Assembly (NCBI GenBank): GCA_039935415.1
Contig: JBDTKH010000004.1
Coordinates: forward strand, 73,514-137,513
From: Palsa-870 sp039935415
GTDB lineage: Bacteria; Chloroflexota; Dormibacteria; Dormibacterales; Dormibacteraceae
Direction: 5' to 3'
Length of the DNA stretch: 64,000 nucleotides
Of this stretch, positions 19,704 to 27,483 are shown piece after piece (positions within the stretch are counted from its first letter, which is position 1; each line of letters opens with the position of its first letter). The translations under genes were made by a program, and so were the position numbers. The notes beneath the pieces are model-generated. The model was not told the origin of the DNA, searched no databases, and saw only the letters and a program-made list of their open reading frames with translations.

Positions 19704-20238
19704 CGATCACCGCCTGGTCGATGCCATCCTCTTCCGCGACGAGGACCTCGACCCTTTCCGAGTCGGAGGTTGGGACATTCTTGCCGACGTAGTCCGGCCG
19801 GATGGGCAGCTCGCGGTGGCCTCGGTCGACCAGGACGGCGAGCTGGATGGCACGAGGCCGCCCGAAGTCCATCAGGGCGTCCATTGCGGCGCGCGCCGTC
19901 CGGCCGTGGTGGATCACGTCGTCGACGAGCACGACCACCTTGCCATCGACGCTTGGCACGTGCGAGGTCGCAACGTGGGCCGGCTGCCGAAGGTGGCGGT
20001 CATCGCGGTGCTGGCTGATGTCGAGCGACCCGACCACGACGGGTATCCCTTCGAGCTCGGCCAGCCTCTCCGCAAGCCGATTGGCGAGGTGATCGCCTTT
20101 GGCGAGGATGCCGACAAGGACCACGTCGTCCGTGCCCCGGTTCCGCTCCACTATCTCGTGCGCGATGCGCGAGAGTGAACGGCGGATCTGATCCGCGTCC
20201 ATCACGGTCGCTTTGAGTCGACCTTGAGTGACGCTCAT
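19693..20238 (-). CDS. pyrR: PyrR, uracil phosphoribosyltransferase/pyr mRNA-binding regulator
   Basis: 181 residues. The PRPP loop VVVLVDDVIHHGRTARAAMD, the early GILAKGDHLANRLAERL and the LDISQHRDD region match PyrR. Members bind a hairpin in pyr mRNA when UMP is high. ATG 20238 overlaps the pyrB stop (ATGA). Its position second in the operon, together with a candidate PyrR-binding loop ahead of pyrB, fits autoregulation of the whole operon. Confidence 0.95.
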
Positions 20239-21161
20239 GACAAGAGCTTGTCGAGCAGGGCCATGCGGACCTGGAGCCCGTTGCGCGCCTGGCGGAAGTA
20301 GGCGGCGCGAGGATCGGCGTCCACCTCGGGATCGATCTCGTCGACGCGAGGCAGCGGGTGCATGACGATCGCGTACTTGCGCATCAGCGCAAGCGAGCTG
20401 TTGTCGATACGGAAGATGCCCTTGACCGAGTTGTAGAGGACCGGGTCAGAGAACCGCTCCTTCTGGATTCGGGTCTGGTAGATCACGTCCACCTCTGGCA
20501 GGACCGATTCGAGGTCCTCCGTTTCGACCCAGGGGACGTGGTGCTCGTCGAGGTGCGCCTTGAGGTCGTCGCGCATGGCGACCATCGGCGGCGCGACAAA
20601 CCAGATCTTGATGTCCTTGAACTTGCTCAGCAGGTAGGTGAGCGAGCGAACCGTGCGGCCGTTCGCCAGGTCACCGACCATCGCCACCCTGATCCCGTCG
20701 ATGCGGTTGAGCTCGTCCTTGATCGTGTAGAGGTCCAGCAGCGCCTGCGTCGGGTGCTGGCCCGGACCGTCGCCGGCGTTGATGATTGGCACGGAGCTCA
20801 CCGCCGCCGCCCGCTTCGCCGCGCCCTCCTCGTTGTGGCGCAGGACGATCACGTCGGCGTAACCGCTCACGATCCGGATGGTGTCCTCGAGGGTTTCGCC
20901 CTTTGCGGTGGACGAGAACTCGCGAGCATTGTCGGTGCCCATCGTCTGGCCGCCGAGCCGCAGCATCGCCGCCTCAAACGAGAGGCGCGTGCGGGTGGAT
21001 GGTTCGTAGAACAGGGCGGCCATCACGCGGCCGTTCAGGCGACCCATGAAATGGATGGGCTCGCGCTTGATCTCCTCGGTCCGGGCGAATAGCTCTTCCA
21101 GGAGCGACCGGGAGAACTGCTGGCTTTCGATCACGTGCCGCAGCCTGCTGCCGACGGCCAT
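20235..21161 (-). CDS. pyrB: Aspartate carbamoyltransferase, catalytic subunit
   Basis: 308 residues. Transfers the carbamoyl group to aspartate. The carbamoyl-phosphate loop FYEPSTRTRLSFEAAMLRLG (about 51-70), the second-domain HPTQALLDLYTI and MHPLPRVDEI are present. First gene of the operon; ATG 21161 is preceded by GGAGG (spacing 7). A dihydroorotase gene, often next in such operons, is absent. Confidence 0.96.
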   Translation of the reverse strand: MAVGSRLRHVIESQQFSRSLLEELFARTEEIKREPIHFMGRLNGRVMAALFYEPSTRTRLSFEAAMLRLGGQTMGTDNAREFSSTAKGETLEDTIRIVSGYADVIVLRHNEEGAAKRAAAVSSVPIINAGDGPGQHPTQALLDLYTIKDELNRIDGIRVAMVGDLANGRTVRSLTYLLSKFKDIKIWFVAPPMVAMRDDLKAHLDEHHVPWVETEDLESVLPEVDVIYQTRIQKERFSDPVLYNSVKGIFRIDNSSLALMRKYAIVMHPLPRVDEIDPEVDADPRAAYFRQARNGLQVRMALLDKLLS

Positions 21162-21169
21162 CAAAACAC

Positions 21170-21200
21170 CTCCTTCCCGGTATCTCTGTACCGGACTTAA
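21170..21200 (-). promoter_or_regulatory. Candidate PyrR-binding loop overlapping the pyrB ribosome site
   Basis: On the minus strand the stem CCGGTA/TACCGG (21194-21189 and 21182-21177) encloses the hexaloop CAGAGA, matching the CNGNGA loop conserved in PyrR-binding RNA, and is preceded by TTTAAGT. The pyrB Shine-Dalgarno GGAGG (21173-21169) follows 3 nt after the stem. No terminator/antiterminator is visible, so binding would block translation initiation, as described for mycobacterial pyr mRNA. Confidence 0.7.
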
Positions 21201-21239
21201 AGGACCCGAAGCTCGCGACAGTTTACCTTAGTCAGTGCG

Positions 21240-21584
21240 ATGAACAAGAGGCCGGGGCACGTCACGGTCACGACCGAGACCGGCTACTGCTCCGTCTGCG
21301 GCCGCACGCGCAACCTGCGGCGCGAGGAGCATCAGCTAGGGACGCTGGTCCGCACGATCGTCACGTGTGAGACCTGCCATCGCACGCTCTCCAGCACGAT
21401 GGGTGTCGCCAGCGCCGAAACGCCTGCGGCCGACGAACCGGTAGCCGCAGAGCCGGACGCCGTGCCGCCGGCCAAAGCCGTGCCCGCACCGCGCACCGCG
21501 GCCAAAAGCGCCGCGACTGCGAAGGCCAAACCGAAGACCCCCTCCGCGAAAGCAACCAGGGCTCGACCAACCAAGAGCAAGTGA
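21240..21584 (+). CDS. Small zinc-ribbon protein with an Ala/Pro/Lys-rich tail
   Basis: 114 residues. The N-terminal 50 residues contain CSVCGRTRNLRREEHQLGTL and TCETCHRTLS, two CxxC pairs forming a probable zinc ribbon. From about residue 58 the protein is a low-complexity tail rich in Ala, Pro, Lys and Thr, presumably disordered and nucleic-acid- or partner-binding. The stop overlaps the ABC ATPase start (GTGA), so it is cotranscribed with the exporter. Function unknown. Confidence 0.65.
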   Translation: MNKRPGHVTVTTETGYCSVCGRTRNLRREEHQLGTLVRTIVTCETCHRTLSSTMGVASAETPAADEPVAAEPDAVPPAKAVPAPRTAAKSAATAKAKPKTPSAKATRARPTKSK

Positions 21585-22300
21585 GCCGGGCGGCGGTCGT
21601 GGTCGATCGCGTCGAGAAGACGCTCGGCACCAACAGGGTGCTGCGCGGCATCTCGCTGCAGGCGAACTCGGGCGAGATCTTCGGGCTCCTCGGGCCGAAC
21701 GGCGCGGGCAAAACGACGACGCTGAGGATCGTGTGCACGCTGCTGACGCCCGACGCCGGCTCGGTGCAGGTGCTTGGTTTCGATACCGGGTCGCAGCCGG
21801 AGGAGGTGCGCCGAAGAGTCGGCGTGGTGACCGCCGACATCGGCGTGTATCCACGGCTCTCGGCGCGCGAAAACATTGCCTACTTCGGCGAGTTGAGCGG
21901 TCTTCTCGATGGAGAGCTCGACCGCAGGCTCGACACGGTCATCGAGCGCCTCGACATGGGCCCGTTCGCGAAGCAGCGCGCCGAAAGCCTTTCCTCGGGC
22001 CAGAGACAAAAGGTCGCAATCGCGCGCGCAATAGTCCACGACCCCGAGGTCCTGATGTTCGACGAGCCGACCTCCAATCTCGACGTGCTCGCCTCAAGAG
22101 AGATCAGGCAGTTCATGGTCGAATCACGCGACCGCGGCAAGTGCGTGATCTTCTCCACGCACGTGCTGCACGACGCCGAGCGGCTGTGCGACCGGGTCAC
22201 CATCCTGCACGAGGGGAGCGTGGTCGCCACCGGCTCGACAGCGGAGGTGCGAGGCGCTCACCGCGACCTCGAAGACGCGTTCCTCGAGCTCGTTCAGTGA
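21581..22300 (+). CDS. ABC transporter ATP-binding protein (NatA-like)
   Basis: 239 residues. Walker A GPNGAGKTT, Q-loop region, signature LSSGQRQK, Walker B VLMFDEPTSNLD and the switch His in FSTHVLHDAE are complete, so it should hydrolyse ATP. The sequence resembles NatA/CcmA-type exporters. Start GTG 21581 and stop overlap both neighbours. It pairs with the ABC-2 permease immediately downstream. Confidence 0.92.
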   Translation: MSRAAVVVDRVEKTLGTNRVLRGISLQANSGEIFGLLGPNGAGKTTTLRIVCTLLTPDAGSVQVLGFDTGSQPEEVRRRVGVVTADIGVYPRLSARENIAYFGELSGLLDGELDRRLDTVIERLDMGPFAKQRAESLSSGQRQKVAIARAIVHDPEVLMFDEPTSNLDVLASREIRQFMVESRDRGKCVIFSTHVLHDAERLCDRVTILHEGSVVATGSTAEVRGAHRDLEDAFLELVQ

Positions 22301-23430
22301 ACTCCGTCGCGATCGTCTTCAAGAAGGAGCTGCGCGAGATCCTGCGCGACCGGCGCACGCTCATCGCGATCGGGCTCGCGGCCCTGGCGACGCCCCTGGT
22401 GTTGATCGTGATCTCGCAGGTGTCGACGAAGAGCGCCACCCAGACTTACACGATCGGCTACAGCGGCGACATCCCGACCGGGCTCGACATCCTCATGACC
22501 GGGACCAGCCTGAAGCTCAAACAAGTCGCCGACCCCGCGGCAGCCGCCAAGCAGCAGGTCGACCTGGGGTTGGTGTTTCAACCGGCTCAGATCGACGAGT
22601 ACTACGACCCGACTCGCCAGAGCGCGCAGATCGCCGACACGCGCGTGCAGACGGTGCTCGGCCAGTACAACGCGGCCAAGGCCGCGGCGGCGCTGAAGGA
22701 CAAGGGCATCGACCCCGGCGTGCTCAACCCGCTGTCGGTCACGGTCCATCCCCTGAGCTCGCCCGTGGCCGCGGCCGGCAACGCGTTCCTCAGCTTCTTC
22801 CTGCCGTACATCCTGATCACGATGGTCTTGACGGGCGGGCTGTCCGCCGCGCTGGACAGCTCAGCGGGCGAGCGCGAGAGAAAGACCCTCGAGAGTCTGC
22901 TGCTGACCCCGACGCCGAGGAGTCACATCCTGTTCGGCAAGATCCTCGCGATCAGCACGATCAGCCTGATCGCGGCGCTCGCGGCTATCGGGTCGATGCT
23001 GCTCGCCCTTGCGTACATCCCGCTGGCCGCCGGCGGGGTGTCCATGCACGTGGGTCTGAGCCCTATCGCAGCGGTTGTCATGGTGTGGCTGGCCGTGCTT
23101 CTCGCGGTGTCGTTCAGCTCCGTCACGCTCGCGTTGGGGACGCTCGCCAAGAACTTCAGGCAGGGCCAGGCTTATGCAACGCCGCTGTACTTCATCACGA
23201 TCTTCCCCGCCTCGATCATCCTGTTCATCCCCGACTTCAACCCCAACCTCGCCTACTACCTGATCCCGATCCTCAACGCCGTGCTCGTCCTGCGCGATGC
23301 GATAGTTCACAACTCTGTTGCGTGGGGCGCCCTCGCCGTAACCACGGTGAGCCTGGTCGCCACGGGGACGATCTGCTGGTTTGCCGCGCTTCGCCTTTTC
23401 ACCCGCGAAACGCTTTTGATCAAGTCGTAA
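22297..23430 (+). CDS. ABC-2 type permease (NatB-like)
   Basis: 377 residues from GTG 22297, coupled to the ATPase stop (GTGA). One N-terminal membrane helix (TLIAIGLAALATPLVLIVIS) is followed by an extracytoplasmic domain of about 140 residues, then five to six helices beginning FLSFFLPYILITMVLTGGLS. The cytoplasmic SSAGERERKTLESLLLTPTP motif is typical of NatB/YhgE-type ABC-2 permeases. Substrate could be sodium, a drug or a lipid; sequence alone does not decide. Confidence 0.88.
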   Translation: MNSVAIVFKKELREILRDRRTLIAIGLAALATPLVLIVISQVSTKSATQTYTIGYSGDIPTGLDILMTGTSLKLKQVADPAAAAKQQVDLGLVFQPAQIDEYYDPTRQSAQIADTRVQTVLGQYNAAKAAAALKDKGIDPGVLNPLSVTVHPLSSPVAAAGNAFLSFFLPYILITMVLTGGLSAALDSSAGERERKTLESLLLTPTPRSHILFGKILAISTISLIAALAAIGSMLLALAYIPLAAGGVSMHVGLSPIAAVVMVWLAVLLAVSFSSVTLALGTLAKNFRQGQAYATPLYFITIFPASIILFIPDFNPNLAYYLIPILNAVLVLRDAIVHNSVAWGALAVTTVSLVATGTICWFAALRLFTRETLLIKS

Positions 23431-23479
23431 AAGCCGATAGGAATACGTGCAAACTTGACGCCGTACAGGATCTCGCGGC

Positions 23480-23770
23480 ATGACCCAAGAGCGCGACCTT
23501 CGAAGCCTGAACCGTCGGAGCATGTACTCGATCTTTGCTCCGCTCGACGCTGACGAGCGCCTTCCGCGCGAGCTCCTGATGGAGGCGAGGCGAGCCAAAC
23601 AGCTCGGGCGCCGGGAGCTGGCCGGCGCGCTGTGGCTGCCTTTGCTGGCGGTGATCCTGACCGTGGCCGCATGGGGCAAGATGGCGCCGCTGCCGGCCGC
23701 GGGCATGATCGCGGCGGGGTTTGGCGGCCTGTGTGCCTTTGTGCTGCTGGGCAAACGCGCCCCGAAATAG
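23480..23770 (+). CDS. Small hypothetical membrane protein (two helices)
   Basis: 96 residues. The first half is polar and basic (RDLRSLNRRSMYSIFAPLDA, LLMEARRAKQLGRRELAG); the second half has two hydrophobic helices (LWLPLLAVILTVAAWG and AAGMIAAGFGGLCAFVLLG). No family recognised. It lies 49 bp after the ABC permease and 29 bp before the thiolase, same direction. Confidence 0.6.
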   Translation: MTQERDLRSLNRRSMYSIFAPLDADERLPRELLMEARRAKQLGRRELAGALWLPLLAVILTVAAWGKMAPLPAAGMIAAGFGGLCAFVLLGKRAPK

Positions 23771-23787
23771 CGATTCCGTAGGCGGCC

Positions 23788-23793
23788 CATAAT
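23788..23793 (+). promoter_or_regulatory. -10-like CATAAT, probable leaderless promoter of the thiolase
   Basis: CATAAT is followed by exactly 6 nt and then ATG 23800, with no Shine-Dalgarno. This is the spacing expected when transcription starts at the A of the start codon. Confidence 0.5.
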
Positions 23794-23799
23794 CGATCC

Positions 23800-24963
23800 A
23801 TGACACAAGCAGTGATCGTCGCTTTGGGCCGCTCGCCGATCGGTAGGGCACGCAAGGGTTCGCTGGTAGACGTCCGGCCGGACGACCTTGCCTCATACGT
23901 CGTGAACAAGGTGCTGGAGAAGGTGCCCGAGCTCGAGCACGGCGAAATCGAGGACCTTATCTGCGGGTGCGGGCTGCCCGGCGGCGAACAGGGCCATAAC
24001 ATCGGCCGGGTCATCTCGATCCTCTCGCGGATCGACGTTCCTGGCGTGACCGTCAACCGCTACTGCTCCTCTTCGCTCATGACCACGCGCATCGCAAAGC
24101 ACGCGATCGAGGCCGGCGAGGGCCACGTCTTTCTGTCGGTCGGCGTCGAGTGCGTGTCGCGTTACGGGAGCGGCTACCCGGACGCACCCGACACCTATAA
24201 CCCAAAGCTCGTCCCGGGCAACCCCGACGAATACCCGGACATCTACATCTCCATGGGCCAGACGGCTGAGAACGTGGCGAGGCGCGAGAAGATCAGCCGG
24301 GAAGAGCAGGACCGCTACGCGGTGAAGAGCCAGAACGCAGCGGTCAAGGCGCGCGACAACGGCTTCTTCGACCGCGAGATCATCCCGGTCCCCCTGCCGA
24401 ACGGCCAGATGTTCACCAAGGACGACGGGCCGCGGCCCGGCACCACCATGGAAGTACTCGCGGCGCTGAAGCCCGCCTTCCGCGATGACGGCACCGTGAC
24501 CGCCGGCAACTCATGCCCGCTGAACGACGGAGCGGCAGCAGTGGTCGTGATGTCTGACCGTAGAGCCAAAGAGCTCGGCCTGAAACCGATCGCGCGCATC
24601 GTCTCGACAGGCCTGTCGGCGCTGGAGCCGGAGTTAATGGGCCTGGGTCCCATCGACGCATCGAATCAGGCGCTCAAGCGCGCCAAGATGACGATCGACG
24701 ACATCGACATCGTCGAGATCAACGAGGCGTTCGCCGCCCAGGTGATCCCTTCGGCGCAGGGGATCGGCGTCGACCCCTTCAGCGACAAGCTCAACCCACA
24801 CGGCGGGGCGATCGCGCTCGGCCACCCGTTCGGAATGACGGGCGCGCGCATCCTCTGCACGCTGCTCAACGGCCTGCGGGCCAAAGACAAAACGTTCGGG
24901 CTGGAAACCATGTGCGTGGGCGGCGGGCAAGGCATGGCGATGATCGTCGAGCGGCTGAACTAG
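23800..24963 (+). CDS. Acetyl-CoA acetyltransferase / thiolase
   Basis: 387 residues, thiolase superfamily. Nucleophile Cys89 in VNRYCSSSL, the NEAFAAQ motif, the GGAIALGHPFGMTGAR His region and the final acid/base Cys in MCVGGGQGMA are all present, so it should be active. Could be a biosynthetic acetoacetyl-CoA thiolase or a degradative 3-ketoacyl-CoA thiolase; the lack of a neighbouring fadB leaves this open. The PhaR/phasin-like pair at 54-55 kb makes a role in polyhydroxyalkanoate precursor supply conceivable but unproven. Confidence 0.92.
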   Translation: MTQAVIVALGRSPIGRARKGSLVDVRPDDLASYVVNKVLEKVPELEHGEIEDLICGCGLPGGEQGHNIGRVISILSRIDVPGVTVNRYCSSSLMTTRIAKHAIEAGEGHVFLSVGVECVSRYGSGYPDAPDTYNPKLVPGNPDEYPDIYISMGQTAENVARREKISREEQDRYAVKSQNAAVKARDNGFFDREIIPVPLPNGQMFTKDDGPRPGTTMEVLAALKPAFRDDGTVTAGNSCPLNDGAAAVVVMSDRRAKELGLKPIARIVSTGLSALEPELMGLGPIDASNQALKRAKMTIDDIDIVEINEAFAAQVIPSAQGIGVDPFSDKLNPHGGAIALGHPFGMTGARILCTLLNGLRAKDKTFGLETMCVGGGQGMAMIVERLN

Positions 24964-24978
24964 ACCGCGCGTCCACCG

Positions 24979-25095
24979 ATGAGCGGCGGGGGTTTGTCTG
25001 CGCATCGGCTCGTTCGGATGGACGACGTGATGGCCGGCTACGTCGAGCGCGGCGAGATGCCCGGGCTCGTGACGGTGGTCAGCCGGCGCGGACGG
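24979..25095 (+). pseudogene. N-terminal remnant of a beta-lactamase-family serine hydrolase
   Basis: ATG 24979 opens LSAHRLVRMDDVMAGYVERG followed by EMPGLVTVVSRRGR, the characteristic N-terminus of class C beta-lactamase-like hydrolases. After about 39 residues the sequence becomes basic low-complexity (SSKPKRKRPKASPAAHRSG) with no SxxK motif, so only the first helix and strand survive. It lies directly after the thiolase and points toward the minus-strand purine operon. Confidence 0.55.
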
Positions 25096-25123
25096 AATTC
25101 AAGCAAGCCGAAACGGAAGCGGC

Positions 25124-25270
25124 CTAAGGCTTCGCCCGCGGCGCATAGAAGCGGCAAGGCGGCGACTCCGCGGTGGTATGAAAGTTCCAATGACGGCACC
25201 ACGCGGTGCCGTCAAACTTCCGGCACGATCCGCACGTGACCCGCGGGTTCTCCACACGCGTCTTCTTCAT
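25124..25270 (-). CDS. Small Cys-rich (zinc-binding-like) protein
   Basis: About 48 residues from ATG 25270 (longer alternative at 25309). The sequence VTCGSCRKFDGTAWCRHWNF and SPPCRFYAPRAKP shows C-x2-C-x8-C-x-H with a fourth Cys downstream, compatible with one metal site. The patterned Cys/Trp/Phe positions suggest a real gene despite its size. No family named with confidence. The remaining bases up to purH (25271-25397) show nothing else. Confidence 0.5.
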   Translation of the reverse strand: MKKTRVENPRVTCGSCRKFDGTAWCRHWNFHTTAESPPCRFYAPRAKP

Positions 25271-25397
25271 GTGATGCTCAGGCCGCTCCCCTGCGAAGCC
25301 TTCATTCACAGTAGGGAACGCAACCCCAGCAGCTCGGGCACTTTCAGGTACGACCCGTAGGAGAGCTTGCGACCCTCCTCCCCAAAACGAGATCCCA

Positions 25398-26921
25398 CTA
25401 GTGTTTGAAGTGGCGCTGGCCGGTCATGACCATCGCGATGCCGGCTGCGTCGGCGGCTGCTATTACTTCGGCGTCCTTCACCGAGCCGCCCGGCTGAATG
25501 ACCGCCGTCACGCCGGCGCGGATGCCTTCCTCGAGCCCATCCGGGAACGGGAAGAACGCGTCGGACGCCATCACCGATCCGAGCGCCCGCGCACCTGCCC
25601 GGCGGATCGCGATCTGAACCGCCTCCACGCGCGACATCTGCCCCGCGCCGACTCCAACCGCCGCGCCGTCGTTGAACAGGACGATGGCGTTCGACTTGAC
25701 GTGCTTGACCGCCGTCCACGCGTAGCCCAGCTGTTCCCACTCTCGGACGGCCGGCGCGCGCTTCGTCACGACGGTGAAAGAGGATGGATCGAAGCCGGTC
25801 CGGTCCCACTCCTGCACCAGAAACCCGCCCGGAACCGAGCGCACGTCGAGGTCGAAGAGTCCTTCGCGCGGGGGCTCGGCAGCCAGCACGATCATGCTCT
25901 TGCGCCGCGCCAGCACTTCCGTCGACTCGTCGAGGACCTCAGGCGCGATGACCACGTGCGTGACGATCTGCACGATCTGCTCGGCCGTCGAGCGGTCGAG
26001 CGGCCGGTTGACGGCGACGATGCCACCAAACGCCGAGATGGGGTCGCACTCGTATGCGATTCGGTACGCCGTGGCGAGGTCCACGGCGACGGCCAGGCCA
26101 CATGGGTTCATGTGCTTGACGATCGCGACCGCGGGCTGCTCGTAGTCGCGCACCAGCTGGTACGCGGCGGAGGCGTCCTGGATGTTGTTGAACCCAAGCT
26201 CCTTACCCTGCAGCTGCACCGCGCCGCCCAGGCCGCCCGGATCGGGCCCGAAGCGGTAGAACGCAGCTTTCTGGTGCTCGTTCTCGCCGTACTTGAGCGC
26301 CTGAGTGAGGAGGCCGGCGAAGGAGATCTCGGGTGGAAACCCGTTGTCGGAGCCACGCATGTAGGCCGCGATCCACGAGTCGTACGCGGCGGTATGGGCA
26401 AAGGCCTCGGCCGCCAGCCGGCGCCGCATCTTACCGTCGACCATCTCGTCATTGAGTGCGGCCAGGACCTGCGAGTAGCGCTCGGGTCTCACGACGATGA
26501 CCACCGACTCGTGGTTCTTGGCCGCGGCGCGGATCATCGCCGGGCCGCCGATGTCGATCTGCTCGATCGCCTCCTCGAAGGTGACGTCGCCGCGCGACAC
26601 CGTTTCCACGAACGGGTAGAGGTTGCAGCACACGAGGTCGATCTCCTTGAGACCGTGGGTCTGCAGAGCGTCCATGTGTTCGGGCACGTCGCGCCGCGCG
26701 AGGATGCCGGCGTGGACACCGGGGTGGAGGGTCTTGATGCGCCCGTCCATCATCTCGGGAAAGCCGGTCAGGTCGCTCACGGGTTGTGCGTCGACCGCCG
26801 CATCCTGGACCGCCTTGAGCGTGCTGCCCGTCGCAAACAGCTCGTAGCCCAGGCGCTGCAGGCCGCGCGCGAACCCCGCGAGCCCGGTCTTGTCGCTAAC
26901 TGACAGCAGAGCTCTTGGCAA
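25398..26921 (-). CDS. purH: Bifunctional AICAR transformylase/IMP cyclohydrolase
   Basis: 507 residues. N-terminal MGS-like IMP cyclohydrolase domain (RALLSVSDKTGLAGFARGLQ, ATGSTLKAVQDA, RIKTLHPGVHAGILARRD) and C-terminal AICAR formyltransferase domain (KYGENEHQKAAFY, NNIQDASAAYQLV, KHMNPCGLA, ending QRHFKH). Catalyses the last two steps to IMP using 10-formyl-THF. Start TTG 26921 has GGAGG 6 nt upstream and overlaps purN by 26 bp. Last gene of the purF cluster. Confidence 0.97.
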   Translation of the reverse strand: MPRALLSVSDKTGLAGFARGLQRLGYELFATGSTLKAVQDAAVDAQPVSDLTGFPEMMDGRIKTLHPGVHAGILARRDVPEHMDALQTHGLKEIDLVCCNLYPFVETVSRGDVTFEEAIEQIDIGGPAMIRAAAKNHESVVIVVRPERYSQVLAALNDEMVDGKMRRRLAAEAFAHTAAYDSWIAAYMRGSDNGFPPEISFAGLLTQALKYGENEHQKAAFYRFGPDPGGLGGAVQLQGKELGFNNIQDASAAYQLVRDYEQPAVAIVKHMNPCGLAVAVDLATAYRIAYECDPISAFGGIVAVNRPLDRSTAEQIVQIVTHVVIAPEVLDESTEVLARRKSMIVLAAEPPREGLFDLDVRSVPGGFLVQEWDRTGFDPSSFTVVTKRAPAVREWEQLGYAWTAVKHVKSNAIVLFNDGAAVGVGAGQMSRVEAVQIAIRRAGARALGSVMASDAFFPFPDGLEEGIRAGVTAVIQPGGSVKDAEVIAAADAAGIAMVMTGQRHFKH

Positions 26922-27474
26922 TTCGCGCCTCCATCAACAGGATCGCCTGCGGAAGGATCCGGTGCTCGGCCTCATGCACACGCTGCCGCAGGCTTTCAAC
27001 GCTATCGCCCTGGAGTATCGGGATTGACTCCTGCACCAATATCGGCCCGGCATCCAGCTCTCCAGTGACGACGTGCACTGTTGCGCCGGTGAACTTCAAC
27101 CCGCTCTCGAGAGCGCGCTCGACCGCGTCCATTCCACCCGCGAAGTTCGGCAGTAGCGACGGATGCACGTTGATGATCCTGCCGTCGAACGCATCCAAGA
27201 ACGGACGCGAGTGGATCCGGTCGTACCCCGCGTCGATCACGAGCTGCACGGCGTGGCGGTTGAAGAAGTCCTGCATCGCGGCGTCGCGCTCCTCGGCCGA
27301 CGCAAACCCTCTTTGCGAGAGCTCGCCGAGCGGTATGCCCTTGTCCCGCGCGTAATCCGCCGCGCCGCACGACGGCCGGTTCGTCGCCACGGCGACCACG
27401 CTGAAGCCGCGCTCGACGAGGTTGCGCAGGTTCGAGCCCTTGCCCGACGCAACGACGCCCAGTTTGAGCGTCAT
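26896..27474 (-). CDS. purN: Phosphoribosylglycinamide formyltransferase
   Basis: 192 residues. Folate-dependent GAR formylation. Seen: GVVASGKGSNLRNL (phosphate site), the catalytic region INVHPSLLPNFAGGMDAVER with the Asn and His pair, the distal Asp in TGELDAGPILVQ, and VHEAEHRILPQAI. Starts 9 bp after purM. Confidence 0.96.
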   Translation of the reverse strand: MTLKLGVVASGKGSNLRNLVERGFSVVAVATNRPSCGAADYARDKGIPLGELSQRGFASAEERDAAMQDFFNRHAVQLVIDAGYDRIHSRPFLDAFDGRIINVHPSLLPNFAGGMDAVERALESGLKFTGATVHVVTGELDAGPILVQESIPILQGDSVESLRQRVHEAEHRILPQAILLMEARIAKSSAVS

Positions 27475-27483
27475 ATGTGCCTT

